Origin: CAMAVH01 sp964628235
GTDB lineage: Bacteria; Pseudomonadota; Alphaproteobacteria; SMXQ01
Direction of reading: 5' to 3'
NCBI GenBank assembly: GCA_964628235.1
Contig: CAZVLU010000028.1
Coordinates: 1-45,165 of the forward strand
DNA: 45,165 bases
Below, one piece after another: positions 15,884 to 23,192 of the stretch; position 1 is the stretch's first letter, and each line of letters opens with the position of its first letter. The notes under the pieces were generated by a model, which was given only the letters and a program-made list of their open reading frames with translations, was not told the origin of the DNA and did no database searches. The translations under genes and the position numbers were made by a program.

Positions 15884-17770
15884 TCAGGCTTTGCGCGCGC
15901 TGCTCGCGGCAAGGCCGAGCGAGATGGCGGCGGGCGCTTGGCCCGGCGGCGGCAGGAAGATGCGGCTGATGTCGTTCGCCGGCTGCGGCTTGCTGAGCAG
16001 GAAGCCCTGCACGGCGTCGCATTCGTGCGCTTCGAGGAAGCGCAATTGCTCGACCGTCTCGACGCCCTCGGCGATGACTTTCAAGCGCAGGCTGTAAGCC
16101 ATCGCCAGGATGGCTTTGACGATGGCGGCGTCGTCGGGGTTGGCGGTGATGTCGTTGACGAAGCTGCGGTCGATCTTGAGGCTGTCGATCGGGAAGCGCT
16201 TGAGATGATTGAGCGACGAATAGCCGGTGCCGAAGTCGTCGATGGAGATGCGCACGCCCATGTTGGCGAGCAGGCAGAGCGTCACTGTCGCCTCGTCGGG
16301 ATTCTCCATGACCGCGCTTTCGGTCAATTCCAATTCCAAGTTGCCCGGCGGCAGGCGGCTGTCTCGCAGCGCGCGCGTCACGACATCGAGGACGTTCTCC
16401 TGGAAGAACTGGCGGCTTGAGAGATTCACCGCAACGCGCAGATCGCGATAGCCGGCGGTGAGCCATTCGCGCGCCTGGTTGCAGGCGGCGCGCAGCACCC
16501 ATTCGCCGATCGGGACGATCAGGCCGCTCTCTTCGGCGAAGGGAATGAACTCGCCCGGCGGGATCAAGCCGTATTGCGGATGCTGCCAACGCACCAGCGC
16601 CTCGACGGCGGCGATCTTGTGCGTTTTCAGGTCGAGCTGCGGCTGATAATGCAGCACCAACTCGTCGCGCTCGACGGCGCGGCGCAGATCGCTTTCCAGC
16701 GTCAGGCGGCGCGCCGTCTTGACGTTCATGTCCAGCGTGTAGAACTGGAAATGGTTGCGGCCCTGGCTTTTGGCGCGGGTCAGCGCGGTGTCGGCGCTGC
16801 GGATCAGCGTTTCGACCTCGTCGCCGTCGACCGGGAACAGGCTGATGCCGATGCAGCAGGTGACATAGACCTCGTGGCCTTCGATGGCGATGGGCTGGGC
16901 GAGCGCGTCGATCATCGCTTGGGCGATGGCGGCGGCGGCGCGCGTGTCCTTGACGCTTTCGATCAGCGCGATGAACTCGTCGGGTCCGTGGCGGCCGATG
17001 GCATCCTGCGGCCCGAGACAGGCGCCGAAGCGCCGCGCCACCTCTTGCAGCAATTGGTCGCCGCGCGATTGGCCGAGCGTTTCGTTGATCAGGCGGAAAC
17101 GGTCGAGATTGATCATCGCGACCGCCATCAGTTCGGCGCCGGCGGCGCCCTCTGGCGGGTTTTCGTGCGGCGCGCGGGCGGCTTCGCGGGTGGCGCGGGC
17201 GGCGACGCTTTCGGCGAGGCGGCGGCGCATGACGTCGCGGTTGGGCAGGCCGGTGAGGCGGTCGGAACGGCGGAGGCGCTCGATCTCGCGCGTCAGGGCC
17301 ATGCGTTCGATGGCGTGATGCAGCGCGCGGCCGAGCATCCGCTCGTCGCTGCTGCCGAGCGCCAGGCAGTCTTGCGCGCCCCAGCCCTGCGCTTCGGCGG
17401 CGAGCCGGGCGTCGTCGCTCGGCGCGCAGACGACGATGGCGAGATGCGGATGGCGGGCGCGCAGCGCGCGGATCAGCGCGGCGTCTTTCGCGTCGGCGAC
17501 CGGGCCGCGGATGGCGAGGAGCGCGGCGTCGATGTCGCCGCCGGCGAGGATGGCGCGAAGATGGGCGGCGCTATCGGCTTGAATGATGCTGTAGCCAGCG
17601 AGCGCGGCATCGGCAAGCAGCGGCGCGAACAGGACGACGCGCGGGCAAGCATCAAGGGCGACCGTTTGATCGCTCGATGCGCCTGGCGCTGTCTGGGGAC
17701 CATCGATTCCGGGCGGAATCGGGGCCGCTGAATGTTGTTCGTCCTGAACCATTTTTCGTCCCGTCGGCAT
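15884..17770 (-). CDS. GGDEF/EAL protein with degenerate GGDEF site, probable c-di-GMP phosphodiesterase
   Basis: A 628 aa cytoplasmic protein without membrane segments. Residues 45-155 resemble a degenerate receiver domain; 165-345 are a GGDEF domain whose signature reads GPDEF (262-266) with no RxxD I-site in front, so cyclase activity is doubtful; 360-610 are an EAL domain with intact motifs: EALVRW (390-395), ELTES (481-485), DDFGTGYS (511-518), KIDRSF (532-537) and IAEGVET (566-572). It probably hydrolyses c-di-GMP, with the GGDEF part perhaps sensing GTP. It starts with ATG; a second ATG is 6 codons in. Likely tied to motility or biofilm switching. Confidence 0.92.
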   Translation of the reverse strand: MPTGRKMVQDEQHSAAPIPPGIDGPQTAPGASSDQTVALDACPRVVLFAPLLADAALAGYSIIQADSAAHLRAILAGGDIDAALLAIRGPVADAKDAALIRALRARHPHLAIVVCAPSDDARLAAEAQGWGAQDCLALGSSDERMLGRALHHAIERMALTREIERLRRSDRLTGLPNRDVMRRRLAESVAARATREAARAPHENPPEGAAGAELMAVAMINLDRFRLINETLGQSRGDQLLQEVARRFGACLGPQDAIGRHGPDEFIALIESVKDTRAAAAIAQAMIDALAQPIAIEGHEVYVTCCIGISLFPVDGDEVETLIRSADTALTRAKSQGRNHFQFYTLDMNVKTARRLTLESDLRRAVERDELVLHYQPQLDLKTHKIAAVEALVRWQHPQYGLIPPGEFIPFAEESGLIVPIGEWVLRAACNQAREWLTAGYRDLRVAVNLSSRQFFQENVLDVVTRALRDSRLPPGNLELELTESAVMENPDEATVTLCLLANMGVRISIDDFGTGYSSLNHLKRFPIDSLKIDRSFVNDITANPDDAAIVKAILAMAYSLRLKVIAEGVETVEQLRFLEAHECDAVQGFLLSKPQPANDISRIFLPPPGQAPAAISLGLAASSARKA

Positions 17771-17945
17771 CCTGCCTGAGCGCTAGCGATTTCAAGGGGT
17801 TAGCCTTTCGTCAACTCGCGCTTCCCGCCAGTCTGATGGCCGAGTCTTACGATTTGATTAAAAGGCGCGATATATCCGGTGGACAGACGGCGGCCTGCAG
17901 TCTGATCTAGGGCCGTCGCCAACAGCCTAGTCGGATCGCCGCTTC

Positions 17946-18707
17946 ATGACAGCCCCCGTCACCGCCGCCGTCGTTCTCATCGGCAACGAAATCCTCTCCG
18001 GCCGCACCCAAGACGCCAACCTCGCCTATATCGCCCTGCATCTCAACGAGGCCGGCGTGCGCGTCACCGAGGCGCGGGTGGTGGCCGACGTCGAGGCCGA
18101 CATCGTCGAGGCGGTCAACGCCTGCCGGGCGCGCCACGCCTATGTCTTCACCACCGGCGGCATCGGCCCGACGCATGACGACATCACCTCGGCGGCGGTC
18201 GCCAAGGCGTTCGGCGTCGAATTGATCCTGCATCCCGAGGCGATCGCCCGGCTCGAGCGGCATTATCCGGCGGGCAAGCTCAACGACGCGCGCAAGCGCA
18301 TGGCGATGGTGCCGGCCGGCGCCGGGCTGATCGACAATCCGATCAGCGCCGCGCCGGGCTTTCGCATGGACAACGTCTTCGTGCTGGCCGGCGTGCCGGT
18401 CATCATGCGCGCCATGCTCGACGGCCTGATCCATAGTTTAAGCGGCGGCGCGCCGATGCGGTCGCGCACCTTCCGCACCAATCTGCCCGAAGGCACCATG
18501 GCGGCCGACCTCGGCGCGCTGCAAGACGCCTTTCCCGACGTCGAGATCGGCAGCTATCCGTCGTTCGGCCGGCCCGGCGAGCAGGGCGTGCGGATCGTGT
18601 TGCGCGCCACGGATGTCGCGCGTCTGGCGGCGGCGAGCGAAGGGTTCGTGAAGCTGGCCCTGAATCTCGGCGGCGAAGCGGCCGAAATCGATTTGGCCGG
18701 AACTTAA
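17946..18707 (+). CDS. CinA-type molybdopterin-binding (MoCF) domain protein
   Basis: A 253 aa protein with an N-terminal MoCF/MoaB-like domain: AVVLIGNEILSGRTQDAN, then FTTGGIGPTHDDITSAAVAKA, and later FRMDNVFVLAGVPVIMRAM. This is the N-terminal half of competence/damage-inducible CinA; the C-terminal nicotinamide-nucleotide deamidase (PncC) domain is absent, as in many alphaproteobacterial stand-alone copies. Its substrate is uncertain; related domains have NMN/ADP-ribose pyrophosphatase activity. ATG start; the stop overlaps the convergent kinase gene by 4 nt. Confidence 0.88.
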   Translation: MTAPVTAAVVLIGNEILSGRTQDANLAYIALHLNEAGVRVTEARVVADVEADIVEAVNACRARHAYVFTTGGIGPTHDDITSAAVAKAFGVELILHPEAIARLERHYPAGKLNDARKRMAMVPAGAGLIDNPISAAPGFRMDNVFVLAGVPVIMRAMLDGLIHSLSGGAPMRSRTFRTNLPEGTMAADLGALQDAFPDVEIGSYPSFGRPGEQGVRIVLRATDVARLAAASEGFVKLALNLGGEAAEIDLAGT

Positions 18708-20335
18708 GCGGCGATCAGGCGCGCTTGCGGCAGGCTGACGGTGACGGTGGTGCCCTTGCCGAGCTCGCTGGCAAGCTCGAGCGTGCCGCCGTGCAGCTCG
18801 ACGAAGGCGCGGCTGAGCGGCAGGCCGAGGCCGGTGCCGTGGTGCTTGCGGCTCAGCGTGTTCTCGACCTGGCCGAACGGCGCCAGCGCGGTCGGGATGT
18901 CGGCGGCGGCGATGCCGATGCCTTCGTCGCGCACGCGCAAGATCAAATCGCCGCGCGCCCGCTGGCAGACGTCGAGAATGACGCGGCCGCCGCTCGGGGT
19001 GAACTTCACCGCGTTGGACATCAGGTTGAGCAGGATCTGCTTGATCTTGCGGGTCTCGCCGCGCAGGCGCGGCAATTCGTCGGGCACGTTGGTGATGATG
19101 AGCACGCCGGCGGCCTCGGCGCGCGGGCGCAGAATGCTGACGCAATTGGCGACGGCGCGGGGGATGTCGATCGTTTCCTCATAGAGGTCGGTGCGGCCGG
19201 CCTCGATCTTCGACAAATCGAGAATGTCCTCGATGATCGACAAGAGATGGCGGCCCGACAGGTTGATGTCGCGGGCGTATTCTTCGTATTTGTGATGGCC
19301 GAGCGGGCCGAACATGCGGTCGCGCATGATCTCCGAGAAGCCGATGACGGCGTTGAGCGGCGTGCGCAGCTCATGGCTGACGTTGGCGAGGAATTCGCTT
19401 TTCGAGCGGTTGGCGACTTCGGCCTGCTCCTTGGCGGCGATCAGCGCCGCCTCGGCGCGCTTCTCCTCGCTGATGTCGACATAGGTGATGACGAAGCCGC
19501 CGTTCGGCATCGGCGCGCGGCGCATCAGCATGCTGACGCCGTTGGCGCGGGTATATTCGCGGCGGAAATGCTCCTGGCGCGCCACCGAGGCGACGCGCTT
19601 GCGGACTTCCTCTTCGGGATCGCCGTCGCCATATTCGCCGCGCAGCGCGTTGTAGCGCAGTATCTCATCGAACTTGCGGCCCGGCACGGCGAGGCCCGGC
19701 GGCAATTCCAAGAGCTGGCGGTGGACGTCGTTGCTGATGACCAGCTCTTGATTGGCGTTATAGACGGCGACGCCGTGCGGCATGTGGTGGACCGTGGTCT
19801 CCAATAGCGACGATTGCGCGGCGAGCGCCGTTTGCGCGCGCCGCCGTTCGGTGACGTCGCTGAAGGTGGTGATGAAGCCGCCGTCGGGCATCGGCCGGCG
19901 GCAGATCGACAGCACGACGCCATTGGCGCGTACGCGCTCGAATTCGAGCGTCTTGTCCGGCCCGCCGTGAAAGGCCAGGCGGTCGGCGACGATGCGGTCG
20001 ATGTCGCCGTCGCCGAAATCGCCGCGCCAGGCGAGGTCGCGCAGGATGGCGGCCATCGTCATGCCGGGGCGCAGGAAGTTTTTGTCGAAGCCGAGCAGTT
20101 CGACATAGCGCTTGTTGAAGCTGACGAGGCGCAGCTCGGCGTCATAGACGCAGTAGCCCTGCGACATGCTCTCGAGAATCGTGTCGAACAGCGCCAGCTT
20201 GCGCGCCATGGCGCTGGCGCGCAGGGCGGCGAGCCGCTTGGCGACCATGCCGCCGGTCGCGCGCTTGCGCGCTGCCGCCATGAGAGCGGCGCCGAGCGGA
20301 CGTTTGGGGCCAGGCTGGACAGGCGTTCGAAGCAC
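18704..20335 (-). CDS. Cytoplasmic PAS-PAS histidine kinase, PleC/DivJ-like
   Basis: A 543 aa kinase without membrane segments. Two PAS_7-type sensor domains (about 48-165 and 178-295: GYCVYDAELRLVSFNKRYVE, GVAVYNANQELVISNDV), then HisKA with the phosphorylated His321 in NVSHELRTPLNAV, and a HATPase domain with TGLGLPLSRAFVELHGG. The dimerisation helix (FGPLG, then SGRHLLSIIEDILDLSKIEA) is of the type found in alphaproteobacterial PleC/DivJ kinases, so a DivK-like partner is possible. GTG start with GAGG about 10 nt upstream; ATGs at residues 19 and 30 are alternatives. No response regulator is adjacent. Signal unknown. Confidence 0.9.
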   Translation of the reverse strand: MLRTPVQPGPKRPLGAALMAAARKRATGGMVAKRLAALRASAMARKLALFDTILESMSQGYCVYDAELRLVSFNKRYVELLGFDKNFLRPGMTMAAILRDLAWRGDFGDGDIDRIVADRLAFHGGPDKTLEFERVRANGVVLSICRRPMPDGGFITTFSDVTERRRAQTALAAQSSLLETTVHHMPHGVAVYNANQELVISNDVHRQLLELPPGLAVPGRKFDEILRYNALRGEYGDGDPEEEVRKRVASVARQEHFRREYTRANGVSMLMRRAPMPNGGFVITYVDISEEKRAEAALIAAKEQAEVANRSKSEFLANVSHELRTPLNAVIGFSEIMRDRMFGPLGHHKYEEYARDINLSGRHLLSIIEDILDLSKIEAGRTDLYEETIDIPRAVANCVSILRPRAEAAGVLIITNVPDELPRLRGETRKIKQILLNLMSNAVKFTPSGGRVILDVCQRARGDLILRVRDEGIGIAAADIPTALAPFGQVENTLSRKHHGTGLGLPLSRAFVELHGGTLELASELGKGTTVTVSLPQARLIAA

Positions 20336-20348
20336 GCTGATGGAACCT

Positions 20349-20377
20349 CGATCTTTTCACGGCGCCCGATCTTTTCA
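20349..20377 (-). repeat. Direct repeat upstream of the PAS kinase
   Basis: CGATCTTTTCA occurs at 20349-20359 and 20367-20377 (18-bp period); read on the minus strand it is TGAAAAGATCG twice, 14 nt upstream of the kinase start codon. This could be a tandem activator site or part of the promoter. Confidence 0.5.
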
Positions 20378-20450
20378 GGGCCGATTTGCAAGGCAGCCGG
20401 GCTGGCTGACGGCTGCCCGCGACTTGTGAAATCGGTTTAAGCGAGCTTGG

Positions 20451-20795
20451 TTAACAAGGCGTTATTTTTTCGCCCCCGGACGGCCCCGGATGGGCGCGAT
20501 CGTTGCGCTTTATGAGTGCCAGTTCGCGCCAGCCGGCGAGGGCTTGGCGGGCGGCCAGGAGATTGGCGGCGGCCCGCTCGCGGTCTTGGCGGTTGCGCCA
20601 GCGTCCGGCGCTGGCCAACAGAGTCCAAGCGCGGCGGCGCTGCAGGGCGGCGGCCTCGGCGCGGCGGGCATCCAGCCAGGCGGCGCGGCTGGGGTGGCGC
20701 AGCATTTCCCAGGCCTGCGGCGGCAGAGGCCCGTCATGGCTGCGTTCGAGCGCGCCGAGGGCAGCCAAAAGCGTCGCCGCGTCCGCGCCGGCCAT
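20451..20795 (-). CDS. Small Arg/Ala-rich protein under repressor control
   Basis: A 114 aa protein that was not recognised. It is helical and rich in Ala, Arg and Leu (AAWLDARRAEAAALQRRRAW in the middle), with no signal or membrane segment. The gene is well supported: ATG with GGGAG 8 nt upstream, and a strong minus-strand promoter (TTGACC-N17-TACTAT) that overlaps a perfect palindrome closely related to the operator of the adjacent S24 repressor gene. It therefore looks like a target of that repressor, expressed after induction. It lies downstream of the repressor gene on the same strand but has its own promoter. Confidence 0.65.
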   Translation of the reverse strand: MAGADAATLLAALGALERSHDGPLPPQAWEMLRHPSRAAWLDARRAEAAALQRRRAWTLLASAGRWRNRQDRERAAANLLAARQALAGWRELALIKRNDRAHPGPSGGEKITPC

Positions 20796-20826
20796 GCCGC
20801 ATCTCCCGATTTTACGTGAAAGCCTG

Positions 20827-20855
20827 ATAGTAAGTAAATCTTACTATGGGGTCAA
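20827..20855 (-). promoter_or_regulatory. Promoter with palindromic repressor operator for the 114-aa gene
   Basis: Minus-strand promoter: -35 TTGACC at 20855-20850, 17-bp spacer, -10 TACTAT at 20832-20827. A perfect palindrome covers 20827-20847: arms ATAGTAAG and CTTACTAT around TAAAT. It overlaps spacer and -10, so binding would block RNA polymerase. The same GTAAG-N5-nTTAC element followed by ATGGGGTC recurs at 21734-21757 next to the repressor gene. Confidence 0.75.
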
Positions 20856-20913
20856 ACGGCTTACCTTAAGCCTCTGTCCTGAGCGGCGAATTTAGCGCGA
20901 CTAACCGACCGCC

Positions 20914-21675
20914 TCAGCGGCGGCGGTAGCGGCGGTGCTCGATCAGGGTGCCGATGATGCGGCCCGGATTGTCGGCGTCGAGCATCAGGGTCGGCCAATC
21001 GGGGTTGATCGGCAGCAGCTCGATGATCGGCGCGCCGTCTTTGTCGAAGCCGCGCGGGCGGTATTTCTTGAAGGTCGCCTCGTCCTCGCGGTCGAGCTTG
21101 GCGACGACGAAGTCGCCGGGCTGCGGCGCGACATCGGGATCGACGATGATCTTGTCGCCATCGCGAAACTCCGGATCCATGCTCTCGCCGCGCACCACCA
21201 AGGCGAAGGCTTTGGGCGACAGGTCGAGATCGGTGGCGATGTCGTCGATGCCGCCGCCCGGCGCATAAGGATCGGCCACAGCGGCCCAAAGCCCGGCGCG
21301 GACATAGTCGATCACCGGCAATCGGCGCTGGCCGGGCGCGGGCGGAAAGGGCGAGGGTCCGTCAGGCAGCGACTGGTCGCCGGCGGTGAGCCAGGACAGC
21401 CAGACGCCGAGCGCTTTGCCGGCGCGCACCAGATTGTCGAGGCCGGGGCGGGTGACGCCGGCTTCCCATTGCGCCACGGCGGCGCGGCTGACGCCGCATT
21501 GGCGGGCGAGCTTCTCCTGGGTCAGGCCGACCGCTTCGCGGCGGGCGCGCAGGCGGGCGCCGAGCGTCGCCGGCGTGGGGGCGGCGACAGACTCGCCATC
21601 GGCCAGGCCTTCCGGCGGCAGGGCGCTCTCATCCGGCTCGATGGCCGAGTCTTCAGGGGCTTGGGTTTCCGACAT
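20914..21675 (-). CDS. LexA/CI-like repressor: XRE HTH plus S24 peptidase
   Basis: A 253 aa self-cleaving type repressor. After a disordered N-terminus, residues 38-95 form an HTH_3 domain (LGARLRARREAVGLTQEKLA, SRAAVAQWEAG). The C-terminal S24 domain has a probable Ala127-Gly128 cleavage site (YVRAGLW), nucleophile Ser165 (RGESMDPEF) and a general-base Lys at 203 (ATFKKY). RecA-dependent autocleavage under DNA damage is inferred. Starts at 21675, 21684 and 21711 are all possible ATGs, none with a good ribosome-binding site; I chose the one without the odd MTVVSLAFIM extension. It is divergent from the two small phage-type genes and probably autoregulated. Confidence 0.88.
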   Translation of the reverse strand: MSETQAPEDSAIEPDESALPPEGLADGESVAAPTPATLGARLRARREAVGLTQEKLARQCGVSRAAVAQWEAGVTRPGLDNLVRAGKALGVWLSWLTAGDQSLPDGPSPFPPAPGQRRLPVIDYVRAGLWAAVADPYAPGGGIDDIATDLDLSPKAFALVVRGESMDPEFRDGDKIIVDPDVAPQPGDFVVAKLDREDEATFKKYRPRGFDKDGAPIIELLPINPDWPTLMLDADNPGRIIGTLIEHRRYRRR

Positions 21676-21710
21676 GGCGCGCATTATGAAAGCTAAACTT
21701 ACGACCGTCA

Positions 21711-21759
21711 TGGTAAGAATTACTTGACTTAACGTAAGTTAGAATTACCATGGGGTCTA
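21711..21759. promoter_or_regulatory. Divergent promoters with repressor operators
   Basis: Minus: -35 TAGACC (21759-21754), N17, -10 TACGTT (21736-21731), serving the S24 repressor. Plus: TTGACT (21724-21729), N16, TACCAT (21746-21751), serving the 109-aa gene. Operator-like dyads GTAAG-N5-ATTAC (21734-21748) and GTAA-N3-TTAC (21713-21723) overlap both. The first aligns with the operator at 20830-20853 at 19 of 24 positions. Confidence 0.72.
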
Positions 21760-21781
21760 TTGGAAAAAGCGGGAGGACCCT

Positions 21782-22111
21782 ATGAAGCCAGAGATTTCGG
21801 CCGAGCGGACGCCGGCTGCCCGGGTGGCGACGGACGCCGGGGGCGCGCCGGCGCGGCGCAGCCCCATGCTGTCGAGCGGCCTTGTTTCGAGTCTGGGCCG
21901 CCACCTGCCGCGCGCCGCGGCGAGCGCCGCCGAACTGGAGACGCTGCGCCGCCGCGCCTGGCGGCAGGACGGCGTGCTGAGTTTGCGCGACGGCGACGAC
22001 CGCCTGACCTGGCCCGAGCGCGAGCTGGTGCGCCAGCTCGGCGAACGGCTGTACGGCGACCGACCGGCATCGCTTGCGCCAGCGTTAGCGCCCCCGGCCG
22101 AGGAGGCGTGA
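21782..22111 (+). CDS. Small hypothetical protein, divergent from the S24 repressor
   Basis: A 109 aa protein with a disordered Ala/Pro-rich start and a C-terminal helical core (LETLRRRAWRQDGVLSLRD, then LTWPERELVRQLGERLYG). The core looks like small proteins found in early regions of alphaproteobacterial prophages, but I cannot assign a function. ATG with GGGAGG 7 nt upstream. Its promoter overlaps the repressor operators, so it should be repressed in the resting state. The DUF6362 gene follows 2 nt after its stop. Confidence 0.65.
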   Translation: MKPEISAERTPAARVATDAGGAPARRSPMLSSGLVSSLGRHLPRAAASAAELETLRRRAWRQDGVLSLRDGDDRLTWPERELVRQLGERLYGDRPASLAPALAPPAEEA

Positions 22112-22113
22112 GC

Positions 22114-22587
22114 ATGGCGGATTTATCGATGCGCGACGTGAGCGTGAAATTCTGGACGCTGGCCGAAATCGCGGCGCGGTTGGAAGAGGCGGCAAAAACG
22201 CTGGTGGCGCTCAAGCTGACGCTGCGCGACATCCCGTCGCGCCAAATGGCGCGCTGGCCTGACGTGGTGCGCTGCGCGCTCGACGCCTACGGCTTCACGC
22301 CGCAGCGCCCGCGCGTCGCGGCGCCGACGCCGGCGGCGATCGACCGCGCCGACGAGACGGTGGCCTGGCTGTTGTGGATGGCGCCCGAGCAGCGCCGCAT
22401 CGTCTGGGCGCGCGCTTGCAAAATCGCCTGGCGCAAATTGGAAGACCTCGACGGCCGCAGCCACACGACGCTGCGCAAGGTGCGCGCAGCGGGGCTCGAC
22501 GCGATCCTCGCGCGGCTCAACGCGCCGCTGTCGAAAGACGAGGCAGTGAGGATGGCGTTCAAGAAAGAGATGCGTGTCGTGCCGTGA
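22114..22587 (+). CDS. DUF6362-like phage-type protein
   Basis: A 157 aa protein with the pattern VSVKFWTLAEIAARLEEAAK, then SRQMARWPDVVRCALDAYG, AIDRADETVAWLLWMAPEQR, RIVWARACKIAWRKLEDLDG and a final HTH-like TTLRKVRAAGLDAILARLN. This matches DUF6362 proteins, usually encoded in prophages near the lytic or packaging genes, and resembles a sigma-factor-like or HTH regulator. ATG with AGGAGG 7 nt upstream; the second gene of a two-gene operon under the S24 repressor. No other phage structural or lysis genes are visible, so the element is a remnant. Confidence 0.7.
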   Translation: MADLSMRDVSVKFWTLAEIAARLEEAAKTLVALKLTLRDIPSRQMARWPDVVRCALDAYGFTPQRPRVAAPTPAAIDRADETVAWLLWMAPEQRRIVWARACKIAWRKLEDLDGRSHTTLRKVRAAGLDAILARLNAPLSKDEAVRMAFKKEMRVVP

Positions 22588-22609
22588 GAGAAAAAATCGG
22601 CGGTGTTAG

Positions 22610-22652
22610 TCCTCCGTTCTACTATCGGCCTATTTAGCTGATAGAGGGAGGA
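22610..22652. terminator. Imperfect stem-loop after the DUF6362 gene
   Basis: Outer arms TCCTCC / GGAGGA and inner arms CTATCGGC / GCTGATAG (one G-T pair) with a 7-nt loop, between the DUF6362 stop and the nuclease remnant stop. It has no T tract. It may act as a terminator for the convergent units. Confidence 0.35.
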
Positions 22653-22657
22653 TTCAA

Positions 22658-22930
22658 TCAAAGTGGCCAGACCTTCGGCGCGAGTTCTGCCAGCTTTATT
22701 TGCCTGTTCCTGATTTCTTCAGCATCCCACTTGGGTCGAATTCCAACTTCTTTGGTGGTGGTAAAGGGGCTTTCCTGGAGGATTGCTTTCTTCGATTCAA
22801 ACGGACCATTTCCGAGGATCACGTTATCCTTCGCCCCTAACAGCACCATATTTCCTATTCGTTTGTAAAACGTGGCTGCTGTTTCCGAATCAATCTGCCA
22901 GTCCTTGGATGGATTTAACGGCAACACATG
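22658..22930 (-). pseudogene. C-terminal remnant of a DUF1524 (GmrSD-type) HNH nuclease
   Basis: The last 90 codons of a DUF1524 domain in one frame to a TGA: HVLPLNPSKDW (the H-x-LP core of the His-Me/HNH motif), then RIGNMVLLGAKDN (usually RIGNLTLL) and a KLAELAPKVW tail, as in the C-termini of GmrSD/DUF262-DUF1524 restriction enzymes and related proteins. Everything upstream (the DUF262 part, normally several hundred residues) is missing: the reading continues straight into half a tRNA gene. The segment is more AT-rich than its neighbours, which fits horizontal origin. No start codon or ribosome-binding site is left. Confidence 0.75.
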
Positions 22931-22962
22931 TCTGCTGCGTCTACCAATTTCGCCAAGCGGGC
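22930..22962 (-). pseudogene. 5' half of a tRNA-Leu gene, truncated in the anticodon arm
   Basis: From 22962 leftward on the minus strand: acceptor 5' strand GCCCGCT, then TG, D-arm with GCG, AAATTGGTAGA, CGC, then A and the anticodon 5' stem GCAGA plus C. This 33-nt stretch is textbook bacterial tRNA-Leu. The anticodon, variable loop, T-arm and 3' acceptor strand are missing; the DUF1524 remnant follows directly. A promoter is correctly placed upstream, so this is a real tRNA gene start, not chance. The missing 3' half was not found elsewhere in the window. Confidence 0.85.
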
Positions 22963-22979
22963 AGCGACGGTGGGGGCGG

Positions 22980-23008
22980 ATCATGCCGGAGCGTTGCGCG
23001 CTTTGCAA
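22980..23008 (-). promoter_or_regulatory. Promoter of the truncated tRNA-Leu
   Basis: Minus strand: -35 TTGCAA (23008-23003), 17-bp spacer, -10 CATGAT (22985-22980). The -10 ends 17 nt before the tRNA 5' end, and the discriminator that follows is GC-rich as in stable RNA promoters. It may still drive a tRNA-fragment/nuclease-remnant transcript. Confidence 0.55.
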
Positions 23009-23192
23009 CGCATCGGACGCCGGGCGTTTCGCCCGATCGCGCATCCCGCAGGCCTTCCTCGTATTTACGCGCTTTTGCCGTTTCCGCCGTGACAAGCCTG
23101 CGCGGGGGCTTCTATCATCCTCGCGCAGTTCGGCCGCGCCTTTATCGGGCGGGCCGCTTTTCATCCATCCGTCCTGTTTTCGCGGAGACCCC

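Noticed and set aside
22872..23192. N-terminal extension of the isochorismatase-like protein
   Set aside because: It would overlap the tRNA-Leu half and its promoter, and is not conserved-looking; ATG 23193 gives the family N-terminus.
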